This document shows positions 1 through 9,609 of a stretch of DNA of 64,000 nucleotides, one piece after another (within the stretch, counting starts at the first letter, position 1; each line of letters opens with the position of its first letter). This DNA is from an uncultured Clostridia bacterium. Its GTDB lineage: Bacteria > Bacillota > Clostridia > Christensenellales > Aristaeellaceae. The translations under genes were made by a program, and so were the position numbers. Location of the stretch: assembly GCA_944333055.1 (NCBI GenBank), contig CALVKT010000013.1, positions 27,876 to 91,875 on the forward strand, given 5' to 3'. The notes beneath the pieces were generated by a model. It searched no databases and was not told the DNA's origin. It saw only the letters and a program-made list of their open reading frames with translations.

Positions 1-87
1 GCTGAGGTTCGCAAGAGAGAGCATTACGAGAAGCCGTCCGTCCGTCGCAAGAAGAAGGCCGAGGCCGCCCGTAAGCGCAAGTACTGA
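1..87 (+). CDS. rpsU: 30S ribosomal protein S21, C-terminal part
   Basis: The last 28 codons are present in frame 1 and end in TGA. The peptide is rich in Lys and Arg, contains a KREHYEKPSVRRKKKAEA-like stretch and ends in KRKY, which is the typical basic tail of bacterial S21 of the small ribosomal subunit. The start lies outside the window. A strong rho-independent terminator follows 15 nt after the stop, so this is the last gene of its transcript. Confidence 0.93.
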   Translation, partial: AEVRKREHYEKPSVRRKKKAEAARKRKY

Positions 88-102
88 TTCACACACACAA
101 TC

Positions 103-128
103 GCTCCATCGCCCGATGGAGCTTTTTT
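103..128 (+). terminator. Rho-independent terminator after rpsU
   Basis: A GCTCCATC/GATGGAGC stem closes a short loop and is followed directly by six T residues. It ends the rpsU transcript and sits just before the Shine-Dalgarno of the next gene. Confidence 0.9.
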
Positions 129-151
129 GTTACCGGCAAGGAGGTCGTTTC

Positions 152-1153
152 GTGCAATACGCGTTTTTGCTCTATCCGCACCAGAATGTGCGCTATCGCC
201 AGTCGCTTGTCCAGCTGGGGGAGCAGGAACTGGCGATGACGCTCGCCGCGCTGGGGCATCCCTGCGGCGTGGCGCGCTGCGAGATGGGCAGCGCGTCGTT
301 CCTCACGTTTGAGGCGGAAGGCCTGACCGCGCGCGACATGCGCATGCTCAGCCAGCTCGGCTGCGTCTACGTGATGTTTTCGCGCGGGGAGGGCGGGCTT
401 TCGCCGCTTGAGAGCCTGCATCCCGCCTATGTCGGCGAGGACTTCCCGGCGCTGCTCAAGTACAAAGGCAAGACGAACGAGATGTTCACCGACACGATGC
501 TGACCATGGCGCTGGCCGCCGGCGGCTTCATGGACGCGCATGACAGCGCGCTGACCGTCTGCGATCCGATGGCCGGGCGGGGCACGACGCTCATGCTCGC
601 GCTGCGCCGCGGCTACCACGCCGTGGGTATAGAGGTCGGCAAGGGGGATGTCAAGGAGGCGTGCGACTACATCGCGCGCTACCTCGAATTTCACCGCATC
701 AAGCACAAGAGGGCGGAGCGCGCGCTGACGGTGCGCGGACAGGCGGGCGGCCGGGAGACGGCGTTCACCTTTGCGGATACGGCGGAGCACTTTAAGGCCG
801 GGGACACGCGCACGCTGCGCATGATCCTGGGCGATACGCGCGACGCGCTCGCGCTGCTCAGGGCTCAGAGCGTGCACCTGATGGTGACAGATCTGCCCTA
901 CGGCGTGCAGAAGGGCACGGCGGGCAAGCAGGATTCCATCCTCGGCACGCTGCAGGGCGCGCTGCCCGGCTGGCACGGCGCGCTCAAGCGTGGCGGCGTG
1001 CTGGCGATGAGCTTCAACACCTACGTGACCAGGCGCGCCGATCTGGAGCGCCTGTGCACGCAGGCGGGCTTTGACATCGTGCAGACGGCGGATCTGGCGC
1101 ACTGGGTCGAGCAGGCGATCCGCCGCGACGTGATCCTCGCGCGCCGCGCGTAA
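152..1153 (+). CDS. TRM11-family SAM-dependent RNA methyltransferase
   Basis: Predicted 333-aa class I methyltransferase of the TRM11/Trm-G10 type, which in other organisms forms N2-methylguanosine in tRNA. A SAM-binding DPMAGRGTT motif begins at about residue 138, and the catalytic DLPYG motif, a variant of the N6/N2-amino MTase D/N-PPY box, lies at 247-251. The N-terminal 130 residues are divergent and a THUMP domain is not obvious by eye. The GTG at 152 is preferred because AAGGAGG lies 5-12 nt upstream; an in-frame ATG at 116 falls inside the rpsU terminator hairpin. The gene stands alone between rpsU and rho and has no clear promoter of its own, so it may depend on read-through. The exact target nucleotide is inferred from the family only. 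Confidence 0.85.
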   Translation: MQYAFLLYPHQNVRYRQSLVQLGEQELAMTLAALGHPCGVARCEMGSASFLTFEAEGLTARDMRMLSQLGCVYVMFSRGEGGLSPLESLHPAYVGEDFPALLKYKGKTNEMFTDTMLTMALAAGGFMDAHDSALTVCDPMAGRGTTLMLALRRGYHAVGIEVGKGDVKEACDYIARYLEFHRIKHKRAERALTVRGQAGGRETAFTFADTAEHFKAGDTRTLRMILGDTRDALALLRAQSVHLMVTDLPYGVQKGTAGKQDSILGTLQGALPGWHGALKRGGVLAMSFNTYVTRRADLERLCTQAGFDIVQTADLAHWVEQAIRRDVILARRA

Positions 1154-1223
1154 CTTTTTCGGCGGGCATCGGGGAATCCACATAATTTTTCGCGTTGAGG
1201 CGTATCCTTGTAGGGAAGCACAT

Positions 1224-1244
1224 CCACGGCCGGTCGGGCTGTGG
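1224..1244 (+). promoter_or_regulatory. Hairpin in the rho 5' leader
   Basis: CCACGGCC and GGCTGTGG form an 8-bp stem with one G-T wobble in the 129-nt gap before rho. There is no T-tract, so it is not a terminator. Rho genes are often autoregulated through their leaders, so a role in rho control is possible but is only inference. No convincing sigma-A promoter was seen in the gap. Confidence 0.3.
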
Positions 1245-1282
1245 CAAACACCATGTGTCCCTTTGGGAGGAGCTGAAACCAG

Positions 1283-2692
1283 TTGGAATCCATAAGAGCA
1301 ATCGAGCACATGACGGTCGTGCAGCTGCGCCAGTTGGCCCGGGAGAAGAACGTGCGGCTGCCCTATGGCGTGAACAAGGCGCAGATCGTGGCGCTGCTCA
1401 CCGATGGACAAGCGGACGCGCCGCAGGAGAGCGAGGAGATCGGACTCTACAAGCCCAAGCCGCTTGGGTATTACAACGAGGAATACGGCACGAGCAACCC
1501 CGTCGTGCCCCGCATGATCAAGGCCGGTTTGCTGGGCGCGGGCCAGGGCGTGCTGGAGGTGCAGTCCGGCGGCTATGGCTTTCTGCGCGCGGAGAACTGC
1601 TCGCCGGGGCCTGATGACATCTACGTCTCCATCGCGCAGATCCGCCGCTTCGGCCTGCGCAGCGGCGACCACGTCGTGGGCAAGACGCGGCCCAAGCGCG
1701 CGGGCGACCGATACAGTGCGCTGATGTACATCGACGCCGTCAACGGGGACAACCCTGAGATCGCGCGGCTGAGGCGGCCCTTTGACTCGCTCACGCCCAT
1801 CCACCCCAACCGGCGGCTGACGCTGGAAACGCCGGGCGGCGGGGGCGATTTGGCGATGCGCCTGCTCGACTTCATCGCGCCGGTGGGCCTTGGCCAGCGC
1901 GCGCTGATCGTCGCGCCGCCCAAGGCGGGCAAGACGGTGCTGCTCAAGAAGATCGCGCAGGCCGTGCGGGCAAACCACCCGGACATCGAGCTGATCGTGC
2001 TGCTCATCGACGAGCGGCCGGAAGAGGTGACGGACTTCCGGCGCAGCGTCGACGCGCAGGTCGTCTATTCGACATTCGACGCGCCGCAGGAGAACCACGT
2101 GCGCGTGGCGGACATGGTCTACGAGCGCGCGCAGCGCCTCGTGGAGCAGGGCAAGCACGTCGTGGTGCTCATGGACAGCCTGACGCGGCTGGCCCGCGCC
2201 TGCAACGCGCTCTCTCCGGGCGGGCGCGCGATGAGCGGCGGACTGGCGCCGGGCGTCCTGCAGCGGCCCAAGCGCTTCTTCGGCGCGGCGCGCAACATCG
2301 AGGAGGGCGGCAGCCTGACGATCATCGCCACCGTGCTCGTGGAGACGGGCAGCCGGATGGACGACGTGATCTTCGAGGAATTCAAGGGTACGGGCAACGC
2401 CGAGATCCGGCTGGACCGCGCGCTCTCGGAGATGCGCGTGTTCCCGGCGATCGATCTGGCGCGCTCCGGCACGCGCCGCGAGGAGCTGCTGCTCTCGGCG
2501 CAGGAGGCCGAGGGCGTGCGCGCCGTGCGCAGCATCCTCGCCCAGGGGCGCACGAGGGAAGCGACCCAGCAGCTCATCAGCATGCTGGAAAAGACCGCGG
2601 CCAACAAAGATTTTTTCAAAAGATTGCAGGAATGGCTTGCAATTTGGGAAAAAGAAGGGTATACTATACGAAGTCTCCGCTCAAGCGTATGA
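1283..2692 (+). CDS. rho: Transcription termination factor Rho
   Basis: The 469-aa protein is a hexameric RNA-dependent ATPase/helicase that terminates transcription. In order it has an N-terminal Rho helix-bundle (SAP-like) region at residues 1-45, a cold-shock RNA-binding domain around 80-160, and a RecA-like ATPase with Walker A APPKAGKT at 211-218 and the [12 protein letters not shown] segment of Walker B. The TTG start at 1283 is supported by a GGGAGGAG ribosome-binding site 9 nt upstream, and the peptide opens with the usual Rho N-terminus; an ATG follows nine codons later. The length is normal for Rho of Firmicutes. The promoter of the next gene, rpmE, lies within the last 60 nt of this coding region. 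Confidence 0.97.
   Translation: MESIRAIEHMTVVQLRQLAREKNVRLPYGVNKAQIVALLTDGQADAPQESEEIGLYKPKPLGYYNEEYGTSNPVVPRMIKAGLLGAGQGVLEVQSGGYGFLRAENCSPGPDDIYVSIAQIRRFGLRSGDHVVGKTRPKRAGDRYSALMYIDAVNGDNPEIARLRRPFDSLTPIHPNRRLTLETPGGGGDLAMRLLDFIAPVGLGQRALIVAPPKAGKTVLLKKIAQAVRANHPDIELIVLLIDERPEEVTDFRRSVDAQVVYSTFDAPQENHVRVADMVYERAQRLVEQGKHVVVLMDSLTRLARACNALSPGGRAMSGGLAPGVLQRPKRFFGAARNIEEGGSLTIIATVLVETGSRMDDVIFEEFKGTGNAEIRLDRALSEMRVFPAIDLARSGTRREELLLSAQEAEGVRAVRSILAQGRTREATQQLISMLEKTAANKDFFKRLQEWLAIWEKEGYTIRSLRSSV
2637..2665 (+). promoter_or_regulatory. Sigma-A promoter for rpmE inside the rho 3' end
   Basis: TTGCAA at 2637-2642 and TATACT at 2660-2665 are separated by exactly 17 nt. They lie in the last codons of rho, about 90 nt before rpmE, so rpmE can be transcribed independently of rho. 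A hairpin (AAAGCGC at 2694-2700 with GCGCTTT at 2711-2717, then one more T) lies between the two genes and could be a weak terminator or leader element. Confidence 0.6.
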
Positions 2693-2753
2693 GAAAGCGC
2701 CTGTTTTGCTGCGCTTTTCATGCGATAGTATTGCGGCAAGAGAGGTGAACAGC

Positions 2754-2951
2754 ATGAAGGAAGGCATCCATCCGAAGTACCAGAAGGTCACCGTCACCTG
2801 CGTGTGCGGCAACACCTTCGTCACCGGCTCCACCAAGAAGGAGCTGCGCGTTGAAATCTGCTCCAAGTGCCACCCGTTCTTCACCGGCAAGCAGAAGCTG
2901 GTTGACGCCGGCGGCCGTGTCGATCGCTTCAAGAAGCGCTACGGCATCTGA
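2754..2951 (+). CDS. rpmE: 50S ribosomal protein L31
   Basis: The 65-aa protein of the large ribosomal subunit starts [12 protein letters not shown], the classic L31 N-terminus. It is the zinc-binding (C+) form, with CVC near residue 16 and CSKC near residue 37, followed by [15 protein letters not shown] lies about 6 nt before the ATG, which decides the start; the open frame continues upstream but the extra residues do not match L31. The gene has its own promoter within rho and ends at a strong terminator. Confidence 0.97.
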   Translation: MKEGIHPKYQKVTVTCVCGNTFVTGSTKKELRVEICSKCHPFFTGKQKLVDAGGRVDRFKKRYGI

Positions 2952-2990
2952 TGCGGGCACACGCGCAAAACTGACCACATGTGCAAAAGC

Positions 2991-3020
2991 GGGACGGCCT
3001 CGGCCGTTCCGTTTTATTTT
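2991..3020 (+). terminator. Rho-independent terminator after rpmE
   Basis: GGGACGGCC pairs with GGCCGTTCC across a 2-nt loop region and is followed by GTTTTATTTT. Confidence 0.88.
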
Positions 3021-3028
3021 GTCGAAAT

Positions 3029-3068
3029 GCAAAATATAGTTGACATTTTGCCGGGTGCGCCGTATAAT
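3029..3068 (+). promoter_or_regulatory. Sigma-A promoter overlapped by a palindromic operator
   Basis: A consensus promoter is present: TTGACA at 3040-3045 and TATAAT at 3063-3068 with a 17-nt spacer. A perfect inverted repeat, GCAAAAT (3029-3035) and ATTTTGC (3045-3051) with 9 nt between, straddles the -35 box. The next gene encodes a small XRE repressor, so this repeat is a likely autoregulatory operator. Confidence 0.8.
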
Positions 3069-3098
3069 GAGGGCAGGCTAGATGAGGAGGACGCTGCC

Positions 3099-3308
3099 GT
3101 GAAAAACCTGAGGATGAAGGCGGCGCGCGTGGGCTGTGATCTCTCGCAGGAGGATCTGGCGCAGCGCGTGGGCGTAACCCGTCAGACGATCGGCATGATC
3201 GAGGCGGGGCGGTTCAATCCCTCGCTTGCCCTGTGCGTGGCGATTTGCCGGGCGCTGGGCAAGACGCTCAACGACCTGTTCTGGGAGGAGGATGACGCGG
3301 TTGTTTAG
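3099..3308 (+). CDS. Small XRE-family HTH transcriptional regulator
   Basis: The 69-aa protein is almost entirely one Cro/C1-type helix-turn-helix domain. It shows the pattern LSQEDLAQRVGVTRQTIGMIE-AGRFNPSLALCVAICRALGKTLNDLF, typical of YgzD-like small regulators. The GTG at 3099 is chosen because GAGGAGG ends 8 nt upstream; a longer in-frame opening at 2979 would run through the promoter. It is the first gene after the promoter with the GCAAAAT/ATTTTGC operator and overlaps the downstream membrane-protein gene by 17 nt, so the two are translationally coupled. It probably represses its own promoter. Confidence 0.88.
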   Translation: MKNLRMKAARVGCDLSQEDLAQRVGVTRQTIGMIEAGRFNPSLALCVAICRALGKTLNDLFWEEDDAVV

Positions 3309-3738
3309 ACGGAAACAGCCCGTGCTCGACGAGCGCGAGATGCTGGAGATGTACCGCATCGAGCACGCCGGGCTCTGGCTGATGTATGCGCTGCTGGTGG
3401 GCGCGGTGCTCGTGCAGCTGTTTTCCGGCGCGACGATGCGGGAGATGGCCGGCGAGGTGTTTGTCATTGTGACGGTTTGCGTGGTGATGATCATCGCCAA
3501 CGCGCGTCAGGGCATCTGGGCGATGAACGCACGGCCCAGCGCGCGCGACAACGCGGCATGCTCCGCGATGGCGGGCGTGGCCGTGGCGGCGGTGCAGGCC
3601 GCGCTGGGCTGTGACCCGCTCGCTGCGCTGGGCAGCGGCGCGGCGGCGGGGCTGCTGTGCTTTCTGATTCTGATGGCGCTGATGCGCTACATGAAGCGCA
3701 GGCAGGAAGCGCGCGAACGGACGCTCGAAAACGAATAA
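3292..3738 (+). CDS. Small integral membrane protein paired with XRE regulator (DUF6773-like)
   Basis: The 148-aa protein has a short basic N-terminus, then hydrophobic segments near residues 30-50 (LWLMYALLVGAVLVQLF), 55-72 (VFVIVTVCVVMIIA) and 90-130, and a charged C-terminal tail, which gives about four membrane spans. No enzymatic motif is seen. The ATG at 3292 has GGGAGGAGG directly upstream and overlaps the XRE gene. XRE repressor plus small membrane protein pairs of this kind are common in Clostridia, where the membrane partner is of unknown function; the DUF6773 match is from memory, not a search. A role in sensing membrane stress would be speculation. Confidence 0.75.
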   Translation: MTRLFRRKQPVLDEREMLEMYRIEHAGLWLMYALLVGAVLVQLFSGATMREMAGEVFVIVTVCVVMIIANARQGIWAMNARPSARDNAACSAMAGVAVAAVQAALGCDPLAALGSGAAAGLLCFLILMALMRYMKRRQEARERTLENE

Positions 3739-3775
3739 AACCGCATGTGATGCGGATAGAAAGAAGGAGACCCCA

Positions 3776-4825
3776 TTGAGCAAGAAGGATGCACCCAAGT
3801 ACAAGGATATCGGCGGCCAGGCCGTCATGGAAGGCGTGATGATGCAGAGCCCGGCGAACGAGTCGATGGCCATCGCCGTGCGCAGGCCGGACGGGCGGAT
3901 TCTGGTCACCTGCGAGAAAAACGAGGCGCTCTCCAAGAAGCACAAGTGGATGGGCCTGCCCATCGTTCGCGGCTGCGTGAATCTGGTGGTCATGCTCAAG
4001 ATGGGCATGCAGACGCTCGACAAGAGCACGCAGATGCTGGGCGTTCTGGAGGAAGAGCCCACGAAGTTTGAAAAGTGGCTGGCGAAAAAGCTGGGCGCAA
4101 ATATCGACAGGGTCGTCATGGCCGTGGCGATGGTGCTGGCCGTGCTGCTGAGCCTGTTTCTGTTCGTGTTTCTGCCCAGCGGCGCGGCGACGCTCATCGG
4201 CCGCGTGACGGACAGCCGCCTGCTCATCAACCTGATGGCGGGCGTGACGCGCATCGCCATCCTGATCGCCTACATCTGGGCGGTCGCGCTGATGCCGGAC
4301 ATCAAGCGCGTGTTCATGTACCACGGGGCGGAGCACAAGACCGTCTACTGCAACGAGGCCGGCGAGGAGCTGACCCCGGAGAACGCGCGAAAGTATTCCC
4401 GGCTGCATCCGCGCTGCGGCACGGCGTTTCTCTTCCTGGTGATGATCATCTCCATCCTCGTGGGTTCCGTGGCCGACGAGCTGATCTTCCTGCTCTTTGG
4501 CATCGAGAAGATGGGCTTCCTGGCGCGCTTTGTGCGCAGCCTGCTGATCCTGCCCATCGTCACCGGCATCTCCTATGAGGTGCTCAAGGGGCTGGCGCAC
4601 GCGGGCGATCACGTGATCGTGCGCGCGCTGCGCTGGCCGGGCCTGATGCTCCAGCACCTGACGACCCGCGAGCCGGACGACGCCATGCTGGAGGTCGCCA
4701 TCGCCTCCATGAAGGCGGCCAAGGCCGGCCCGGCGTGCTATGCGCAGGAGCTGGGGGAGAACGTCTTCCTCTATACCGGCGAGGAGGACGCACAGGAAGC
4801 GGCGCAGGAGGGTGAACCGGCGTGA
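3776..4825 (+). CDS. DUF1385 family membrane protein (YqhQ-like)
   Basis: The 349-aa protein opens with KYKDIGGQAVMEGVMMQSP, the hallmark N-terminus of DUF1385. Membrane segments lie at about residues 110-140 (VVMAVAMVLAVLLSLFLFVF), 160-180, 220-245 and 245-265. A conserved YHGAEHKTVYCNEAGEELT segment follows the second span. The start is TTG at 3776, preceded by AAGAAGGAGA. The function is unknown. The gene commonly sits just before prmC and prfA in Firmicutes, as here, and its stop overlaps the prmC start by 4 nt. Confidence 0.9.
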   Translation: MSKKDAPKYKDIGGQAVMEGVMMQSPANESMAIAVRRPDGRILVTCEKNEALSKKHKWMGLPIVRGCVNLVVMLKMGMQTLDKSTQMLGVLEEEPTKFEKWLAKKLGANIDRVVMAVAMVLAVLLSLFLFVFLPSGAATLIGRVTDSRLLINLMAGVTRIAILIAYIWAVALMPDIKRVFMYHGAEHKTVYCNEAGEELTPENARKYSRLHPRCGTAFLFLVMIISILVGSVADELIFLLFGIEKMGFLARFVRSLLILPIVTGISYEVLKGLAHAGDHVIVRALRWPGLMLQHLTTREPDDAMLEVAIASMKAAKAGPACYAQELGENVFLYTGEEDAQEAAQEGEPA

Positions 4826-5670
4826 CGGCGCGCGAAGCCCTGCGGGCGGCGGGCGCACGGCTTGCGGACGCGGGCGTGCCCAACGCGGCGCACGACGCGT
4901 CGCTGCTGCTGGCGCACGTGCTGCACGAGGACGCGCTGATGCTGCGCGTGCGCGGCGAGCGCGCGCTGACGGCGCAGGAGCAGGCGGCGTTTGACGCGCT
5001 GGTGGACAGGCGCGCGGCGCGCGAACCGCTGCAATACATCGTGGGCGAGACGGGCTTCATGGGCCTCACGTTTGCCGTGCGGTCCGGCGTGCTCATCCCG
5101 CGCCCGGACACGGAGATCCTCTGCGAGGAGGCCTTGCGGCGGCTTGCGCCGGGCATGCGCGTGCTGGACATCGGCACGGGATCGGGCGCGCTGGCGGTGT
5201 CCATCGCCAGGCATGCGCCGGGCTGCGACGTGACGGCGGTGGACGTGAGCGAGACGGCGCTGGCGGTTGCGCGCGAGAATGCGCAGCGAAACGGCGCGAC
5301 GGTGCGCTTTGAGAAGAGCGACTGCTTTCAGGCGCTGTCGGGCGAGACGTTTGATCTGATCGTCTCCAACCCGCCCTACATCGACGGCGAGGAGATGGCG
5401 CAGCTCATGCCGGAGGTGCGCTTTGAGCCGGAGCTGGCGCTCAGCGGCGGCGGAGACGGGCTGGATTTTTACCGGCGCATCAGCCGGGAGGCGGGCGCGC
5501 ATCTGAGCGAGGGCGGCGCGCTGCTCTTTGAGATCGGCTGGAAGCAGAAGGACGCGGTGTCCGCGCTGCTTTCGGCGCACATCGGCGCGCCGTTTGCGAT
5601 GAAGGACTATGGCGGAAACTGGCGCGTGGTGGGCGCGGTAAAGGAGAGGGAGCATGCTTCACAAGCTTGA
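4822..5670 (+). CDS. prmC: Release factor glutamine methyltransferase
   Basis: The 282-aa SAM-dependent enzyme N5-methylates the glutamine of the GGQ motif of release factors. It has an N-terminal helical substrate-recognition part, the SAM motif VLDIGTGSGALAVSIA near residue 115, and the catalytic NPPY at about residue 184. The GTG start overlaps the upstream stop (GTGA). prfA, its substrate, begins 17 nt before this gene ends, so enzyme and substrate are co-expressed. Confidence 0.96.
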   Translation: MTAREALRAAGARLADAGVPNAAHDASLLLAHVLHEDALMLRVRGERALTAQEQAAFDALVDRRAAREPLQYIVGETGFMGLTFAVRSGVLIPRPDTEILCEEALRRLAPGMRVLDIGTGSGALAVSIARHAPGCDVTAVDVSETALAVARENAQRNGATVRFEKSDCFQALSGETFDLIVSNPPYIDGEEMAQLMPEVRFEPELALSGGGDGLDFYRRISREAGAHLSEGGALLFEIGWKQKDAVSALLSAHIGAPFAMKDYGGNWRVVGAVKEREHASQA

Positions 5671-6718
5671 CTGGGTGCGTCCGCGCATGGAGGAGCTCGG
5701 CGCGCTGCTGTCCGATCCCGCCGTCGTGCAGGATCAGGCGAAGTGGCGCGCGCTCATGCGCGAACACAGCCGGCTTGAACCGCTGGATGCGGCGGTGCGC
5801 CGCTACGCGCGGATGATGTCTGCGCGCGAGGAGGCGCGCGCCATGCTGGGCGATGCGGACATGGGAGAGATGGCCCGCGAGGAGCTGGCGCGGCTGGAAG
5901 AGGAGATCCCCGCCTGCGAGCGGGAGATTCAATTTCTGCTGCTGCCCCGCGATCCCGACGACGACCGAAACGCCGTCATGGAGATTCGAGGCGGCGCGGG
6001 CGGCGAGGAGGCCGCGCTCTTTGGCGCGCTGCTGCTGCGCATGTACACGCGCTACGCGGAACGGCGCGGATGGCGCGTGGAGATGCTCGGCGCGAACATG
6101 ACGGAGCTGGGCGGCGTCAAGGAGGCGGTGTTCTCCGTCAGCGGCGAGGGCGCGTTCAGCCGCCTCAAGTACGAGCGCGGCGTGCACCGCGTGCAGCGCA
6201 TCCCCGTGACGGAGAGCAATGGCAAGCGCCAGACGTCCACGGCGACGGTGGCCGTGCTGCCGGAGGCGGAGGAGGTCGATGTGAAGATCGATCCGGGCGA
6301 CCTGCGCATCGACACGTACCGCGCGTCCGGCCACGGCGGGCAGTACATCAACAAGACGGACAGCGCCGTGCGCATCACGCACATCCCCACGGGCATGGTC
6401 GTGACCTGCCAGGACGAGAAGAGCCAGCTCAAGAACCGGGAGCAGGCGATGCGCGTGCTGCGCGCGCGGCTCTATGAGCGGCTGGCGCGCGAGCGGGACG
6501 AAGCCTATGCCGGCGAGCGCCGCGCGCAGGTGGGCACGGGCGAGCGCAGCGAGCGCATCCGCACGTACAATTTCAACGAGGGCCGTGTGTCCGATCACCG
6601 CATCGGCAAGACGATCTACGCCATCGACGCCTTTGTGGACGGGGACATGGATGAGATCATCGACGCGCTGATCCTGAGCGACCGGCAGGCGCGGCTCAAG
6701 GCGATGAATCTGACATGA
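5654..6718 (+). CDS. prfA: Peptide chain release factor 1
   Basis: The 354-aa protein terminates translation at UAA and UAG. The codon-recognition tripeptide is P184-V-T186, the P-x-T type that identifies RF1 rather than RF2. The catalytic G228-G229-Q230 lies in the GHGGQYINKTDSAVRI segment, and its Gln is the target of PrmC. Full-length by family standards. GGAGAGGGAGC lies just before the ATG. A short gap follows before tsaC. Confidence 0.97.
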   Translation: MLHKLDWVRPRMEELGALLSDPAVVQDQAKWRALMREHSRLEPLDAAVRRYARMMSAREEARAMLGDADMGEMAREELARLEEEIPACEREIQFLLLPRDPDDDRNAVMEIRGGAGGEEAALFGALLLRMYTRYAERRGWRVEMLGANMTELGGVKEAVFSVSGEGAFSRLKYERGVHRVQRIPVTESNGKRQTSTATVAVLPEAEEVDVKIDPGDLRIDTYRASGHGGQYINKTDSAVRITHIPTGMVVTCQDEKSQLKNREQAMRVLRARLYERLARERDEAYAGERRAQVGTGERSERIRTYNFNEGRVSDHRIGKTIYAIDAFVDGDMDEIIDALILSDRQARLKAMNLT

Positions 6719-6734
6719 CGAAGAAGGGAAAACG

Positions 6735-7766
6735 ATGCTTACGCAGGTAAAACCCGTCTCCCCGGAGGCGGTGGAAGAGGCGGCGCGGCTCATCCGCGCA
6801 GGGGATCTGGTCGGCATGCCGACGGAGACGGTCTACGGGCTGGGCGCGGACGCGCTCAACGCGCAGGCCGTGCTGAAGATCTTTGCGGCCAAGGGCCGCC
6901 CGGCGGACAACCCGCTGATCGTGCACGTGTCCGCGCTTACGGAGATTCCGCCGCTGGTGCGCGCCATTCCGGAGGCGGCAGCCCGGCTGATGGAGGCGTT
7001 CTGGCCGGGGCCGATGACGCTGATTCTGCCCAAGGCGGACTGCATCCCCGACGCGGTGAGCGCGGGGCTTGACACGGTGGGCATCCGCCTGCCGGCGAGC
7101 GAGGCGGCGCGCATGCTGATTCGCGCGAGCGGGCGGCCCATCGCCGCGCCCAGCGCCAACCGCAGCGGCAAGCCCAGCCCGACGACCGCGCAGCACGTCT
7201 TTGAGGACATGAACGGGCGGATCCCGCTGATCCTCGACGACGGGCCGTGCGCGGTGGGCGTGGAATCGAGCGTCATCGACGCGACCGGCGACGTGCCGGT
7301 GGTGCTGCGTCCGGGCGGCATCACGCCGGAGATGATTCGAGACGTGTGCGGCGGCGTGCGCGTGGACGAGCACGTGATGCGCCCGCTTGAAGAGGGCGAG
7401 ATCGTCCGTTCGCCGGGCATGAAGTACCGGCACTACGCGCCCCGCGCCAAGACGGTGATCTTCGAGGGCGAGGCGCAGCGCGTGATGGAGACGATCTGCG
7501 CGCGCTACGACGCGGCGGAGGCCGCGGGCGAGCGGCCCGCGATCCTCGGCTTTGACGAACACGATTTCGGCGCGCGTACGCGCATCAGCCTGGGCAGCGT
7601 GCGGCGGCCGCAGGAGGCGGCGGCCAGGCTCTTTGGCGCGCTGCGCGAGCTGGATGCGCGCGGGGAAACCGTCGCGCTGTGCGAGGCGGTCGAGGCGACG
7701 GGCATCGGCCTGGCGGTGATGAACCGCATGGGCCGCGCCGCGGGCTTTGACATCGAGCGCGTATGA
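6735..7766 (+). CDS. tsaC: L-threonylcarbamoyladenylate synthase (Sua5 type)
   Basis: The 343-aa enzyme makes threonylcarbamoyl-AMP from Thr, bicarbonate and ATP for the t6A37 modification of ANN-decoding tRNAs. The YrdC domain covers about residues 10-200, with GMPTETVYGLGADA and KGRPADNPLIVH motifs. The C-terminal Sua5 domain follows a linker containing SPGMKYRHYAP, so this is the long Sua5 form rather than short TsaC. It is next to prfA, a common neighbour in Firmicutes. The stop overlaps the next gene (ATGA). Confidence 0.94.
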   Translation: MLTQVKPVSPEAVEEAARLIRAGDLVGMPTETVYGLGADALNAQAVLKIFAAKGRPADNPLIVHVSALTEIPPLVRAIPEAAARLMEAFWPGPMTLILPKADCIPDAVSAGLDTVGIRLPASEAARMLIRASGRPIAAPSANRSGKPSPTTAQHVFEDMNGRIPLILDDGPCAVGVESSVIDATGDVPVVLRPGGITPEMIRDVCGGVRVDEHVMRPLEEGEIVRSPGMKYRHYAPRAKTVIFEGEAQRVMETICARYDAAEAAGERPAILGFDEHDFGARTRISLGSVRRPQEAAARLFGALRELDARGETVALCEAVEATGIGLAVMNRMGRAAGFDIERV

Positions 7767-8242
7767 TCTGCCGCAGCTTTGAGCCGATCGCCTCGCCGCA
7801 GGCGCGGTTGCTGATCGTGGGCTCCATGCCCAGCGTCAAATCCCTTGAGATGCAGCAGTATTACGCGCACCCGCGCAATGCGTTCTGGCCGATCCTCTTT
7901 GACGTGTTCGGCCGGCCGCTGTCCATGGACTACGCGGCGCGCAAGGCGCTGATCATGGAGAATGGGCTGGCGCTGTGGGATGTGGCGGCCTGCTGCGAGC
8001 GCGAGGGGAGCCTGGACAGCCACATGCGCGATGTGGCGTACAACGACTTTGCCGCGCTCTACGCGCGGTGCCCGGACATCACGCGGGTGCTGTGCAACGG
8101 CGCCACGGCGCACGCGCTGTTTCTGCGCGCGGGCTTTGCCGGGAACAGGGCGGTGCTGCGCATGCCGAGCACCAGCCCGGCCTACACGATGGCCTACGCC
8201 AGGAAGCTGGCCGCGTGGCGGGCGGCGCTGGTGGGCGAATGA
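7763..8242 (+). CDS. DNA-deoxyinosine glycosylase (uracil-DNA glycosylase superfamily)
   Basis: The 159-aa protein of the UDG fold begins LLIVGSMPSVKSL, the family motif 1 region, followed by YYAHPRNAFWPIL and, later, a CNG-TAH segment near residue 110 and MPSTSPAY near the end. These match the hypoxanthine-DNA glycosylase family (family 6), which removes deaminated adenine from DNA. Its start overlaps the tsaC stop by 4 nt. The substrate assignment rests on family resemblance. Confidence 0.85.
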   Translation: MICRSFEPIASPQARLLIVGSMPSVKSLEMQQYYAHPRNAFWPILFDVFGRPLSMDYAARKALIMENGLALWDVAACCEREGSLDSHMRDVAYNDFAALYARCPDITRVLCNGATAHALFLRAGFAGNRAVLRMPSTSPAYTMAYARKLAAWRAALVGE

Positions 8243-8262
8243 ACCGACGGGGAGGGAAGCGC

Positions 8263-9605
<1,343 letters not shown>

Positions 9606-9609
<4 letters not shown>

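Noticed and set aside
116..151. Upstream in-frame ATG of the TRM11-like gene
   Set aside because: It lies inside the rpsU terminator stem, while the GTG at 152 has a strong ribosome-binding site.
7975..8262. Upstream extension of the pyrimidine phosphorylase frame
   Set aside because: It overlaps the deoxyinosine glycosylase gene, and the family start and ribosome-binding site lie at 8263.
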